A stretch of DNA of 64,000 bases from Pseudomonadales bacterium (GTDB lineage Bacteria; Pseudomonadota; Gammaproteobacteria; Pseudomonadales; Azotimanducaceae), in NCBI GenBank assembly GCA_019634925.1, contig JAHCAL010000002.1, forward strand, positions 496,001 through 560,000, read 5' to 3'. Of this stretch, positions 51,800-61,817 are shown piece after piece. Below the pieces are notes generated by a model, which saw nothing but the letters and a program-made list of their open reading frames with translations, made no database searches and had not been told where the DNA came from. Position 1 is the first letter of the stretch; the number at the start of each line of letters is the position of its first letter. Position numbers and translations under genes: made by a program.

Positions 51800-54754
51800 T
51801 CACATGCTGACGCCCAGCGTGAGGCCGTAGAGGCGGGGTTCGACCAGGAAGGCGTTGGTGAAGAGCCCGGAGGACGGGTCGGTCTGGTAGGTACCGACGA
51901 TGTGGTCCTTGTCACCGATGTTCTGAACGAACGCTTTCGCGTACCAGCGGTCGTCGCGTCCGTTCAGGGTGACCTGCGCGTTCCAGATGTCCCAGGCCTC
52001 GATCCGGTCCTGCGGACGGTTGAACGTGGTGCTGTAGAAGTCGTCCTGCCAGTAGTAGTCGACGCGGCCCACCAGCGACATGCCGTTGCCGAGGAAGTGC
52101 GTGTACTGGGCGCCGAGGCTCACCGTCCACTGCGGGGCCTGCAGCAGCTCGTTGCCTTTCAGGTTGGTCTGCACGCTGTCGAGGTAGGTGTAGCCGAACA
52201 GCGGCGCGATCGCCTGCATGGCCGCACACGACGAGAACGCCGAATCGCTGACCCCAGGTGTCGCCGGGATGGTCACGCCGCCGAGATCGCGCCCGGTCGG
52301 CAGGTATGGAGCACCCGCACCCGTCACCGTGCCCACGAACGCCGCGTTGTCCGAAAGCGCACCCTGACCGTTGTGCACGACCACGCAGTTGGACGCATCG
52401 ACGAAGTCCTTGATCAGCGTGACGTCCTGGCGGCCCTGGGTCGGGTCGCGCGGGTCGACGGTCTCGGTCTCTCCGAGCTTGGTCTTCAGGTACGACAGCG
52501 AGCCGTTCAGCAGCCAGCCATCGGTCGGCGCGACCAGCACCTCGAGTTCCGCGCCATAGATGTCTGCGTCCGTGTTCTCGTTGACCGAGGTACGGTTGAT
52601 GATCTTGCCGATCTGCAGGTCGCCGTAGTCGTAGTAGAAGACGCTCAGGTTCGCCTGCGCGAGCCGGTTCCAGAACGTGTTCTTGGTGCCGATCTCGAAC
52701 GCGTTGATCTTCTCCGGCGCGAACGAAGTGGGCGTGTTCGGGAACAGGTTGGTGTCGATCGGTGGGTTGATGCCGCCGCCCTTGTAGCCGCGCCCGTAGG
52801 ACACGTAGACCAGCGTGTCGTCGGTGAAGGCGACGTCGGGCATCCAGTCGAACACGATCCGACCGGTCCACTCCTCGAAGCTGATCGAGTCCTCCCGGTA
52901 GATCTGCCCCCCCGCCACGTTCGGATCGGCATCGAAGCAGGGCTCGAGGTTGCCGAGGTCGTCCACGCAGCCGCCGTCGGCCGCCGCGGCCGCGAGCAAC
53001 TGGTTCACGTCCGCGATCGGCGTGAAGGACCCGTCCGAGCCGACGTAGCTGGTGCTGCCATCGACACCCACGAGCACCGGCACGTTCAGGAATTTCTGCC
53101 GGTCGCGCACGAACTTCTCGTCCTTCGTGAAGCGCAGGCCGAGGGTCAGCTTCATCGTTTCGTTCAGGTCGTAGTAGAGCTCGCCGAAAATGCCGAGCGA
53201 GTCGAGCTCAAACAAGTCGGTTTCGCTGTGGAAATATCCGGGCGCGAGCGAGACGAACGCACCGGGGTTCCCGGCGAGCGCCCCGTTGGCGAGCACGATG
53301 GCCGGATAGTCGAGTCCCGGCGCCTGGACGAAGTAGTCGCCTTCGCTCTCGAACGCCATGTAGTAGCCGGCGAGCAGGAAGTTGACCGGGCCGTCGAAGC
53401 TCGACGCCAGGCGCAGTTCAGTGCTCCATTGCTCGGCCTCGGTCAGCGACAGGTCACGACCGCCGCCGATCGGGCTGAGATCGAACTCGCCCGCGCCGCC
53501 GATGGCGCCGAGCGAACTGTCCGGATCCGGCACGGTGCCCACCCACAGCGGACCGCCATCGGAAGTACCGAAGTAGGCGCAGGCCGCCGGGGAGAACGCG
53601 CAGAACCCGGCCGGAACGACCGCGACTCCCGCGTCACCGGCCGTGCCGTTGTAGTCCTGGCGCGAGCGGACCTTGGTGTCCTGCATCGCGAGGAGCCCGG
53701 TAAACGTCAGCGTGTCGGTCAGGTCGTGAGTGAGTTCGGCCATGAGGAAGTTCTCCTCGGACTCGTACTCCGGCGCGAACTCCATGCGGACCTTGCGCAG
53801 GTCGGACGGATTCCCGGCGGTCGGATCCAGGCTGCCTGCGAACGAGAAGAAGTCGAATACGCCGAGCGGGCCGAGCAGCAGGTTCGACGACAGCAGGGTG
53901 CCCGCGGTCGCGAACGGGTTGATCGACTCGGTCGGGATTCCGTCCGGGATACAGCCGAGAATCGCGCTCGGATCCTGGCTGCAGAGCTGCTTCTGGCTGC
54001 GGGTGCGCGTGCTGTCCTCGTTGAAGACGTGGCCGATCAGGTCGAGCCGCGTTCCGTCCGCGATGTCGAAGCGCAGCGAGCCGCGCACCGAGTACTGCTC
54101 CCGATCGTCAACGCTGTCGCCGGTCAGCACGTTCTTCGTGTAGCCGTCGCGGTCGACGATGATGCCGGCCAGGCGCCCGGCGATGCGATCGGAGATCGGG
54201 ATGTTGATCGCGCCCTTGAGCTTGCGGTGCTCGAAGTTGCCGAGTTCGCCCTGGATGTCGGCGTACAGTTCGCCGATGTCCGGTCGCGCGGTCTTCAGGT
54301 TGACCGCGCCCCCGGTCGCGTTGCGGCCGAACAGCGTGCCCTGCGGGCCGCGCAGGATCTCGACCTGCTCCATGTCGTAGTACTCGGTCTCGAAGATGCG
54401 CGGCGCGTTGAGGTAGACGTCGTTGACGTGCATCGCCACGCCGGAGTCGGCGCTCTGCGCGGTCAGGAGCGTGCCGATGCCGCGGATCTGGAAGTTGTCG
54501 CCGGAAAAATTGCCTTTCGAATAGGACACGTTCGGCACGTTGAACTGCAGGTCCGAGAACGTATCGATCTGGCGCGCCTCGAGTGCGGCCGCGTCAAAGG
54601 CCGAAACCGAAATCGGCACGTCCTGGGCGCTCTGCGCACGTTTCTGGGCCGTCACCACGATCTCTTCGATCTGGGCGCCGGCAGGGGTTGCGAGCATGGA
54701 TAGCGGGAGGCAGGCAATGGCCGAAGCCACCACCGCCTTGCGGTAGCGCTGCAT
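51800..54754 (-). CDS. TonB-dependent outer-membrane receptor
   Basis: A 984-aa receptor: signal peptide (VVASAIACLPLSMLATPAGA), TonB-box region IEEIVVTAQKRAQSAQDVPI, plug with MEQVEILRGPQGTLFGRNAT and GGAVN, barrel closing at RLYGLTLGVSM. The closest relative in the window is the receptor at 44779-47886: both share the plug motif, FEIGTKN/FEIGSKN blocks and the C-terminal layout, so they are probably paralogues. GGAGAGAG precedes the ATG at 54754. The related palindrome at 54873-54888 lies 119 bp upstream. The substrate is unknown. Confidence 0.94.
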   Translation of the reverse strand: MQRYRKAVVASAIACLPLSMLATPAGAQIEEIVVTAQKRAQSAQDVPISVSAFDAAALEARQIDTFSDLQFNVPNVSYSKGNFSGDNFQIRGIGTLLTAQSADSGVAMHVNDVYLNAPRIFETEYYDMEQVEILRGPQGTLFGRNATGGAVNLKTARPDIGELYADIQGELGNFEHRKLKGAINIPISDRIAGRLAGIIVDRDGYTKNVLTGDSVDDREQYSVRGSLRFDIADGTRLDLIGHVFNEDSTRTRSQKQLCSQDPSAILGCIPDGIPTESINPFATAGTLLSSNLLLGPLGVFDFFSFAGSLDPTAGNPSDLRKVRMEFAPEYESEENFLMAELTHDLTDTLTFTGLLAMQDTKVRSRQDYNGTAGDAGVAVVPAGFCAFSPAACAYFGTSDGGPLWVGTVPDPDSSLGAIGGAGEFDLSPIGGGRDLSLTEAEQWSTELRLASSFDGPVNFLLAGYYMAFESEGDYFVQAPGLDYPAIVLANGALAGNPGAFVSLAPGYFHSETDLFELDSLGIFGELYYDLNETMKLTLGLRFTKDEKFVRDRQKFLNVPVLVGVDGSTSYVGSDGSFTPIADVNQLLAAAAADGGCVDDLGNLEPCFDADPNVAGGQIYREDSISFEEWTGRIVFDWMPDVAFTDDTLVYVSYGRGYKGGGINPPIDTNLFPNTPTSFAPEKINAFEIGTKNTFWNRLAQANLSVFYYDYGDLQIGKIINRTSVNENTDADIYGAELEVLVAPTDGWLLNGSLSYLKTKLGETETVDPRDPTQGRQDVTLIKDFVDASNCVVVHNGQGALSDNAAFVGTVTGAGAPYLPTGRDLGGVTIPATPGVSDSAFSSCAAMQAIAPLFGYTYLDSVQTNLKGNELLQAPQWTVSLGAQYTHFLGNGMSLVGRVDYYWQDDFYSTTFNRPQDRIEAWDIWNAQVTLNGRDDRWYAKAFVQNIGDKDHIVGTYQTDPSSGLFTNAFLVEPRLYGLTLGVSM

Positions 54755-54872
54755 AGGGCTCTCTCCAGTTGTCGTTACTGCTGTTGTGACTGCCGGGCCG
54801 TACGGCGGTCAGGGCTCGAATGCAACGGCTGTCGTTCAGGGTGATACGGCAACGCATTCGGCGGCGCGCATC

Positions 54873-54888
54873 GTAACAATGTTGCAAC
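54873..54888. promoter_or_regulatory. GTAACAATGTTGCAAC palindrome upstream of a TonB receptor
   Basis: Near-palindrome 119 bp before the receptor start at 54754, related in sequence to 47992-48006 upstream of the paralogous receptor. Confidence 0.4.
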
Positions 54889-54963
54889 GTATTTCAACTC
54901 GAGCGGGCCTGATTGTCCGACGAGCCGGAGGGTGAGAGAGAGCGAGCGCGACCCGCGGTCGGA

Positions 54964-56772
54964 TCAGGCCTTGACGTCGAAGAGTTCGGCCAGCTGCTCG
55001 GTCATGGCGCCACCGAGCTGCTCCGCGTCGGTGATGGTCACGGCGCGCCGGTAGTGGTGGGTCACGTCGTGGCCGATACCGATCGCGATCAGTTCGACCG
55101 GCGAGCGGTTCTCGATCATGTCGATGGCATACTTCAGGTGCTGCTCCAGGTAGTTGCTGGGATTCACCAGCAACGTGGAGTTGTCCACCGGCAGCCCGTC
55201 GGAGATCACCATGAGCACCTTGCGCTGCTCGTGGCGGGTGACCAGCCGGTTGTGCGCCCAGATCAGCGCCTCGCCGTCGATGTTCTCCTTCAGGAGTTCC
55301 TCGCGCATCATGAGCCCGAGGTTCCGGCGCGTGCGCTGCCAGGTATCGTCGGCGGCCTTGTAGACGATGTGCCGCAGATCGTTCAGGCGTCCGGGGTTGG
55401 CCGGCTTGCCCGCCGCGATCCACTGCTCGCGCGACTGGCCGCCGCGCCACGCGCGAGTGGTGAAGCCGAGGATCTCGACACGCACCGAACAGCGCTCGAG
55501 CGTCCGGCCGAGAATGTCCGCGCACATGGCGGCGATGGTGATCGAGCGGCCGCGCATGGACCCCGAACTGTCGATCAGCAGCGACACCACTGTATCGCGG
55601 AACTTCATCTCCTTTTCCTGCTTGAACGCCAGCGGGTTCATCGGGTCGACGATCACCTGCGCGAGCCGGGCACTGTCGAGCACGCCTTCCTCGAGGTCGA
55701 ACTCCCAGGTCCGGTTCTGCTTGGCCATGAGCTTGCGCTGCAGGCGATTGGCGAGCCGTGCGGTCGCATGTTGAAGCGAGATCAGCTGCTGATCGAGCAC
55801 CGCGCGCAGGCGCAGCATCTCGTCCGGCTCGCAGAGCTCTTCGGCGCGCACCACTTCGTCGAAGGCTTCGGTGAACGCGTGGTAGTCGCGTCCGAGACCG
55901 ATCCGGCCGGCATCATCCGGCGCCTGTTGCGGCGCCTCGTCCGGGTCAGCCTCGGCGCCGGTATCGTCGAAGTCCACGTCGGCTTCCATCTCGATCCGAC
56001 TGGAATCACCCTCGGCACTCTCGTCCGCCATCGCGTCGTCGAGATTGACGTCCTCCGGGCTCGACTCGGACTCGGACTCCGCGCCCTCGTCGACGGTGTC
56101 GATCTCGTCCTGGGACTCCTCGGACTCGGGCGGCTCGTCGAGTTCCACGTCGAACCCGAGATCGCGCAGGATGCTGTTGCACACGTCCGCGAACCGGTTC
56201 TGATCGAGCAGGTGTTCGCGCAGGCGCTCGATGTCGGCGCCGGCATGATCCTCCACGTAGTCACGCCAGAACTGCACCACGTGTTCGGCGGACGGCGGCA
56301 GCGGGCGGCCGGTCAGATGCTGGCGCACGATGAGTCCGACCGCGACGCTGAGCGGCGCTTCCGACTCGACCGTAATGGTGTCGAACGCAGCCTGCCGGCA
56401 CTGCAGTTCCAGCGACGCGTCCATGTTGCGCGCGACCCCTTCCATGCGCATCGCGCCGATGGAAGCGATGCGCGCCTCCTCGATCCACTGGAACATCTCT
56501 TCGGCGGGGCCGCCCTGCGGCGCACGGCGCCGATGCATGTCGGCATCGTGGTAGCGCAGCTTGAGCGCGAATCCGTCGCCCATGCCGCGTACGGCGTCGA
56601 CCTCCTCGGAAGACGCGCCGAGCGCCGGCAGCGGCACGCGCAGCTTGTTGCCGCGCAGCACGGGCGGCCCCTGGCCGAACGTGACCTCGAGCTCGTCGTT
56701 CTCCGCTATCGCGCGGATCGTCGCGGTGGTGGCCCGCTTGAACGGCTCGAGCGGGTGCTCGGTATCGCTCAT
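54964..56772 (-). CDS. cobT: CobT-like cobaltochelatase subunit (VWA protein)
   Basis: A 602-aa protein of the CobT family, which forms the chaperone ring with CobS for cobalt insertion by CobN in aerobic cobalamin synthesis. The N-terminal domain (about 1-200) starts with [20 protein letters not shown]; a strongly acidic linker spans about 206-290; the C-terminal VWA domain has MIDAS residues D401-S-S-G-S405 ([11 protein letters not shown]) and an ISDGLPVD segment. CobS lies 22 bp upstream on the same strand. No CobN is in the window, so a non-cobalamin client remains possible. Confidence 0.9.
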   Translation of the reverse strand: MSDTEHPLEPFKRATTATIRAIAENDELEVTFGQGPPVLRGNKLRVPLPALGASSEEVDAVRGMGDGFALKLRYHDADMHRRRAPQGGPAEEMFQWIEEARIASIGAMRMEGVARNMDASLELQCRQAAFDTITVESEAPLSVAVGLIVRQHLTGRPLPPSAEHVVQFWRDYVEDHAGADIERLREHLLDQNRFADVCNSILRDLGFDVELDEPPESEESQDEIDTVDEGAESESESSPEDVNLDDAMADESAEGDSSRIEMEADVDFDDTGAEADPDEAPQQAPDDAGRIGLGRDYHAFTEAFDEVVRAEELCEPDEMLRLRAVLDQQLISLQHATARLANRLQRKLMAKQNRTWEFDLEEGVLDSARLAQVIVDPMNPLAFKQEKEMKFRDTVVSLLIDSSGSMRGRSITIAAMCADILGRTLERCSVRVEILGFTTRAWRGGQSREQWIAAGKPANPGRLNDLRHIVYKAADDTWQRTRRNLGLMMREELLKENIDGEALIWAHNRLVTRHEQRKVLMVISDGLPVDNSTLLVNPSNYLEQHLKYAIDMIENRSPVELIAIGIGHDVTHHYRRAVTITDAEQLGGAMTEQLAELFDVKA

Positions 56773-56794
56773 CCTGCCGTACCCGTCGCTGCCG

Positions 56795-57796
56795 TCAGGC
56801 GCTCTTCAGGGTGATGCCACGCGTGGCGTCGCCCAGATCCTCACCCATGCAACGCTGGTAGTACTCGGCGACGATCGGCCGCTCGAGTTCGTCGCACTTG
56901 TTCAGGAACGTCACCCGGAATGCGAACCCGATGTCACCGAAGATCTCCGCATTCTGCGCCCACGTGAGCACGGTACGCGGCGACATGACGACCGACACAT
57001 CACCGTTGATGAACCCTTTGCGGGTGAGGTCCGCAAGCGCGACCATCCGCATCACCGTGCGGCGCCCGGCCTCGGTTTCCGCATAGTGCTTGGCCTTGCC
57101 GAGCACTATCTCGGTTTCCGCTTCCTGCGGCAGGTAGTTCAGCGTCGTGACGATGCTCCAGCGGTCCATCTGGCCCTGGTTGATCTGCTGGGTGCCGTGG
57201 TACAGCCCGGTCGTGTCGCCGAGACCGATGGTGTTGGTGGTGGCGAACAGGCGGAAGTACGGATGCGGCGCGATGACCCGGTTCTGGTCGAGCAGCGTCA
57301 GTTTGCCTTCCACTTCGAGCACCCGCTGGATCACGAACATGACGTCCGGACGCCCGGCGTCGTACTCGTCGAACACCAGCGCCACCGGATGCTGCAGCGC
57401 CCAGGGCAGCATGCCCTCCTTGAACTCGGTCACCTGCTGGCCGTCCCTGAGGACGATCGCGTCCTTGCCGATCAGATCGATCCGGCTGATGTGGCTGTCG
57501 AGATTGATCCGCACGCACGGCCAGTTGAGCCGGGCCGCGACCTGCTCGATGTGGGTCGACTTGCCGGTCCCGTGGTAGCCCTGGATCATGACGCGCCGGT
57601 TGTGCGCGAAGCCCGCCAGGATCGCGAGCGTGGTGTCGTGATCGAACCGGTAGTCGGGGTCGAGCGCCGGCACGTAGTCGCTGCGCCGGCTGAATGCCGG
57701 CACGGCCAGGTTCTGTTCGATGCCGAACACCTCGCGTACGTTGACGGTGGTATCGGGCGTCAGGTCCGGGGACAACCCGGTGTTTGCATGAAGCAC
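56795..57796 (-). CDS. cobS: CobS-like cobaltochelatase AAA+ ATPase
   Basis: A 333-aa AAA+ ATPase very close to alphaproteobacterial Cob[41 protein letters not shown], Walker A GYHGTGKS at residues 73-80, [20 protein letters not shown], Walker [17 protein letters not shown] and [20 protein letters not shown]. The GTG at 57796 was chosen because known CobS proteins begin close to here; upstream codons stay open into the repeat region but are low-complexity. It is the first gene of the cobS-cobT unit. Confidence 0.92.
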   Translation of the reverse strand: MLHANTGLSPDLTPDTTVNVREVFGIEQNLAVPAFSRRSDYVPALDPDYRFDHDTTLAILAGFAHNRRVMIQGYHGTGKSTHIEQVAARLNWPCVRINLDSHISRIDLIGKDAIVLRDGQQVTEFKEGMLPWALQHPVALVFDEYDAGRPDVMFVIQRVLEVEGKLTLLDQNRVIAPHPYFRLFATTNTIGLGDTTGLYHGTQQINQGQMDRWSIVTTLNYLPQEAETEIVLGKAKHYAETEAGRRTVMRMVALADLTRKGFINGDVSVVMSPRTVLTWAQNAEIFGDIGFAFRVTFLNKCDELERPIVAEYYQRCMGEDLGDATRGITLKSA

Positions 57797-58017
57797 GGCG
57801 ATTCCCCAACTGCGGGCAAGCCCGGTATTGTAGGGAACGGCGCAGGAAAGAGCAGCCAATAGCAGAGATTTATCTCGTCCGGCGCGGCGGCGGTCGGTGC
57901 AGCGCTCGGGTTGGGGCGGGTTGCCGTGCCCCGCATCGACTGACCCCGACTTGTACTGATCGCTGGGGCATTGGTCCGGCGGGACCGGGGGCGCCACGCG
58001 CTTGCCCGGCCACTTTC

Positions 58018-58074
58018 GGGACCCCCGGAGGGGGTGCCGCAAGTTCCCGGGCACGACACACGCCCGCCCGGGCA
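58018..58074 (+). repeat. 57-bp hairpin-rich repeat, copy 1
   Basis: Begins GGGACCCCCGGAGGGGGTGC and ends CGCCCGCCCGGGCA. Two self-pairing parts are visible: ACCCCC-GGA-GGGGGT, and CCCGGGC...GCCCGGG. It differs from copy 3 at one base (C for T after CCCGGG). Confidence 0.9.
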
Positions 58075-58192
58075 GGCAACGGCTCCAGGGATCGCGGGCG
58101 GCCGTGGACCACGCCCAGCCAGCGCCAGCGCGCCGGAACGACCAGTCGGGACACGCCTCGCCTCCCCACCCGAACCCCGGGACAACCTTGCG

Positions 58193-58236
58193 GCCCGGGC
58201 GGGCGTGTGTCGTACCCGGGAACATGTTGCGGCACC
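58193..58236 (-). repeat. Hairpin-rich repeat, inverted copy 2
   Basis: Reverse complement of the last 41 bases of the repeat with a 3-base insertion (GCAACATGTTCCC for GCAAGTTCCC). It lacks the ACCCCC hairpin part. Confidence 0.85.
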
Positions 58237-58299
58237 GACCGGCGCAGATTGACACGCGCAGCCCCGCAGGGGCGGAGCGTGGCAACTCTGCAGAGGGCG

Positions 58300-58356
58300 G
58301 GGACCCCCGGAGGGGGTGCCGCAAGTTCCCGGGTACGACACACGCCCGCCCGGGCA
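58300..58356 (+). repeat. 57-bp hairpin-rich repeat, copy 3
   Basis: Direct copy, 56 of 57 bases identical to copy 1. With inverted copy 2 between them, the trio resembles a bacterial interspersed mosaic (REP/BIME-like) arrangement. Confidence 0.9.
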
Positions 58357-58574
58357 TGCCAGGCCGCACCGGTTTCGACCGGGAACGATCGGATTCCTGA
58401 AAGGCGCTCATCGAGACCGGCTAATCTGGCGAAATCCACCAACCTCTGGCCCCCACATCCCGAACCGCCCGGCCCCAGCAATCTCAACCTGCTGAAAAAA
58501 CAGGGGCTTCCAAACCTGGCACGAATTCTGAAAGCGCCCCGGCACACCGAGCGCGAGGAAGGGAGAGACGCAAC

Positions 58575-61500
58575 GTGATCGCGTACTTCGCGAGCCACCG
58601 GGTCGCCGCCAACCTGCTGATGATCCTGATGACCCTGGCGGGCCTCTGGGCATTGCGGGCGATGCCCACCCAACTGGATCCACCCGCGCAGTTTCCGCTG
58701 GTGTTCGTCGAGATCCGCTGGCCGGACGCTGGCGCGGAGGACATCGAGTCGCTGGTCACGCTGCCGATCGAACAGCAGCTGCGCACGGTCCAGGACCTGC
58801 GCGAGATGCGCTCGCAGACCGAATACGGCTTCGTGCGCATCACCCTCGAGTTCCGCCACGGCGCGGACATGGCCGCAGCACTCGACCAGGTCAAGCAACG
58901 CGTCGCCAACACCCGCAACCTGCCGCCCGGCATCGAACCGCCGGTGGTGCGGCGGTTCTTCGACATGGAGCCGATCGCGAGCCTGCAGGTCTCGGGACCC
59001 GGCAGCGTGGGGGACCTGGTACCGCTGGTGCGCCGCTTCGAACGGGAACTCATGGCGCGCGGCGTCGAGGGTGTCGAGTGGGTGGGTCTGCCGCGCGAAG
59101 AGATCGCGGTGATGGTCCCGACGCAGCGCCTGCGCGAACTCGGGCTCACGCTCGACGAGCTCGCCGCGCTCACCGCGCGCCACAGCCAGAACGTGCCGGC
59201 CGGCATGGTCGGCGCGGGTCCCGCGACCCGCACCCTGCGCAGCCTCGACCAGCGGCGCAGTACCGACGGCTTCGGCGCGCTCGAGTTCAGTGCCGGCGAC
59301 CAGCTCGTGCGCCTCGACCAGATCGCCGACATCGAGCGCCGGCCCCAGCGCGGCGAGCCGCGCCTGACCCGGCAGGGCGACCCCGTGATCGAGATGGTCC
59401 TGCTGCGCGCCTCGGGCAGCGACGCACGCACCGCGCACCGCGCCGTGGAAGCCTGGCTCGGGGAGACCCGCCCCAACCTGCCCGACGGCGTGCACGTGGA
59501 AAAGGTGCTCGACATCTGGGCCCTGCTCGGTGCCCAGCTCGACATGGTGCTGAAGAACGCACTCTCGGGACTCGTGCTGGTGTTGCTGACGCTGTACGTA
59601 TTCCTGAGCGGTCGGGTGGCGTGGTGGGTCATGCTCGGCATCCCGGTCAGCTTCCTGCTCGGACTCGCACTGTTTCACCTGGTATTCGGACAGGGGATCA
59701 GCATCGTCGCGCTGATCGGCTTCATCATGGCGCTCGGCATCGTGGTCGACGACGCCATCGTGGTCGGCGAGGACGCCACCACCCAGTTCGAGAGCGGGCT
59801 CGCGCCGCTCGATGCGGCGATTGCCGGCGCCGAACGGATGTGGGTGCCGGTGCTCACCTCGTCGATGACCACGCTGGCCGCATTCATCCCCCTGCTGCTG
59901 ATCGGTGGACCGATGGGCGAGATCATCCTCACCCTGCCGACCGTGCTGTTCTGCGTGATCGTCGCCTCGCTGATCGAGTGTTTCCTGGTGCTCCCGGGGC
60001 ATCTGCGCGGCAGCCTCGGCCGGATGTCGCCGGCTGGCACCGGGCCATTCGGCGCGTCGGACGTGGACCCAGCCGACAGGCGCCGCCGTTGGGGATTCGA
60101 CCGTGCACGCTTCGACGCGCGCTTCCGCGCGTTCCGCGACGACCGTTTCATGCCGCTGGTGCGTCGCGCGCTCGCTGCGCCCGGCCGGACGCTCGGCGGC
60201 GCGCTGGTCGGCGTCGTACTCGCCGCTTCGCTCGTTGCGTCGGGCCATGTCGGCATCGCCCTGGTGCTCGGCTTCGACATCGAACGCCTCGAGGCCAACG
60301 TCACGTTCGGTCCGGCAGCACGCGAAGCGGACAAGGCCGCGTTCCTCGCCCATCTCGAGGAAACACTCGGCGCGGTAGATGACGAAACCGGCCGCGCGAA
60401 CCTGATCGGCTGGACGCTGCGCCACAACCTGGCCCGGTTCGGGACCGAACGACTGGCCGGCGAGCAGTACGCGGCGCTGACCGCGAGCTATGCCTACGAG
60501 GAACACCGCACGCTCGCGCCGCAGGCGTTCGTCAACCGCTGGCGGGAACGCATCGTGCAACCGCCGTACGTCGAGCAACTGACGGTCGCCGTGGGCGGCG
60601 GGCAGAACAACGGCCAGCCGGACCTGACGTTCGTGCTGCGCGGCGAGGACCTCGAGGCCCTGAAGCGCGGCGCCGAGGAACTCGCCAACGCGCTCGCGGG
60701 CTATGCCGGCGTCTCGAACATCGTGGACGACCTGCCGTGGGGCGGGCAGCAGATCATCTTCGAGCTGACGCCGGAAGGGCTGAGCCTCGGGCTCACCGCG
60801 GACGCGGTGGGCCGCCAGCTGCGGGCCGCGTACAGCGGCGCTCGGGTACAGATCTTCAACGAACAGGCGAGCGAGCTCGAAGTGCGCGTCATGCTCGCCG
60901 ATGCCGAACGCAACGATCCGGGCCGCCTGGCGCAGTATCCGATCCGGACGCCGGACGGCGAGTTCGTCGCGCTCGGCAGCGTCGCGCGCCTGTATTCGCG
61001 CCGGGGCGTCGACCTCATCCGCCACCGTGAAGGACAGCTCGCGGTCACGGTGAGCGCCAGCGTGGATCCCGAGGTGGGCAACGCGCTCGCCATCACCGCG
61101 GACGTCAGCGCGAATGCATTGCCGGCGATCCTGGCGCGGCACGAACTCGCATTCGGTCTCGGCGGCAAGTCCGAGCAGGACCAGATGATCATATCGACCC
61201 TGGGCCTCGGCGCCGTGCTGACGCTCGTGCTGATCTACCTGGTGCTGACCTGGACCTTCGCCTCGTGGACCTGGCCGCTCGCGATCATGCTGGCGATTCC
61301 GTTCGGCCTGACCGGCGCCGTGGTCGGACACTGGGTGACCGGTTGGGACATCGGCGCGATGTCGTTCCTCGCGTTCTTCGCGCTGACCGGCGTGGTGGTC
61401 AACGACTCGATCGTGCTGATCAGCTGCTTCAAGCGGGAAGTCGAGTCCGGGACCCCGATCCGTGAAGCGCTGGAACGGGCGGTGCAGGCGCGCTTCCGCG

Positions 61501-61817
61501 CGGTGCTGCTGACTTCGCTCACCACCATCGCCGGACTGCTGCCGCTCATGTTCGAACGCTCGAGTCTCGCGTTCTACGTCGCGCCGATCGCGGTGACGCT
61601 CTGTTTCGGACTCGCCTTTGCGACGCTGCTCGTCCTGCTGGTGATTCCCGCACTGCTGCTCCTGCTCGAATCTGCACCCGAGCGGCTGCGCGCCCTGCAG
61701 ACCACGGTCTCCGGCTGGCTCGGCGCGGACGAGCCGGTCCACGCGCCTGCCCGGCGCACCGACCACCCCACCATCCCGTCCGTGACCGGAGGATCGCACC
61801 ATGTCGATTCCGCTTAG
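58575..61817 (+). CDS. RND-family efflux transporter
   Basis: A 1080-aa inner-membrane pump of the RND superfamily with the usual 2 x 6 helices and two large periplasmic loops. The first helix is VAANLLMILMTLAGLWALRA. Helix 4 carries the paired aspartates in ALGIVVDDAIVVGEDA. The helix-10 counterpart reads LTGVVVNDSIVLISCF, with Asp instead of the Lys of AcrB, so proton coupling differs from the AcrB pattern. GTG at 58575 is preceded by GGGAGAG. The adaptor gene overlaps its end by 17 bp. No outer-membrane channel gene is in the window. The substrate is unknown. Confidence 0.93.
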   Translation: MIAYFASHRVAANLLMILMTLAGLWALRAMPTQLDPPAQFPLVFVEIRWPDAGAEDIESLVTLPIEQQLRTVQDLREMRSQTEYGFVRITLEFRHGADMAAALDQVKQRVANTRNLPPGIEPPVVRRFFDMEPIASLQVSGPGSVGDLVPLVRRFERELMARGVEGVEWVGLPREEIAVMVPTQRLRELGLTLDELAALTARHSQNVPAGMVGAGPATRTLRSLDQRRSTDGFGALEFSAGDQLVRLDQIADIERRPQRGEPRLTRQGDPVIEMVLLRASGSDARTAHRAVEAWLGETRPNLPDGVHVEKVLDIWALLGAQLDMVLKNALSGLVLVLLTLYVFLSGRVAWWVMLGIPVSFLLGLALFHLVFGQGISIVALIGFIMALGIVVDDAIVVGEDATTQFESGLAPLDAAIAGAERMWVPVLTSSMTTLAAFIPLLLIGGPMGEIILTLPTVLFCVIVASLIECFLVLPGHLRGSLGRMSPAGTGPFGASDVDPADRRRRWGFDRARFDARFRAFRDDRFMPLVRRALAAPGRTLGGALVGVVLAASLVASGHVGIALVLGFDIERLEANVTFGPAAREADKAAFLAHLEETLGAVDDETGRANLIGWTLRHNLARFGTERLAGEQYAALTASYAYEEHRTLAPQAFVNRWRERIVQPPYVEQLTVAVGGGQNNGQPDLTFVLRGEDLEALKRGAEELANALAGYAGVSNIVDDLPWGGQQIIFELTPEGLSLGLTADAVGRQLRAAYSGARVQIFNEQASELEVRVMLADAERNDPGRLAQYPIRTPDGEFVALGSVARLYSRRGVDLIRHREGQLAVTVSASVDPEVGNALAITADVSANALPAILARHELAFGLGGKSEQDQMIISTLGLGAVLTLVLIYLVLTWTFASWTWPLAIMLAIPFGLTGAVVGHWVTGWDIGAMSFLAFFALTGVVVNDSIVLISCFKREVESGTPIREALERAVQARFRAVLLTSLTTIAGLLPLMFERSSLAFYVAPIAVTLCFGLAFATLLVLLVIPALLLLLESAPERLRALQTTVSGWLGADEPVHAPARRTDHPTIPSVTGGSHHVDSA

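Larger units (their letters stand above)
57797..58574. other. Non-coding divergent region with three repeat copies
   Basis: 778 bp between cobS and the divergent RND gene. Open frames on both strands are Arg/Pro/Gly-rich and carry no motif. It contains a repeat in two direct copies and one inverted copy (58018-58356), rich in self-complementary GC stretches. The promoter of the RND operon should lie in the last 150 bp, which are less GC-rich, but no clear -35/-10 pair is seen. Confidence 0.7.

Noticed and set aside
51620..54703. A 1027-codon plus-strand frame opposite a TonB receptor
   Set aside because: The minus strand has signal peptide, TonB box, plug and barrel; the antisense frame has none of these.
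58018..58356. CRISPR or tRNA cluster suggested by repeated GC-rich hairpins
   Set aside because: Only three copies in mixed orientation, no unique spacers of even size, and no cloverleaf or CCA end.
56795..58411. A longer, 538-aa CobS
   Set aside because: The added N-terminus is encoded by the repeat region and is Arg/Pro/Gly-rich; known CobS proteins begin near the GTG at 57796.
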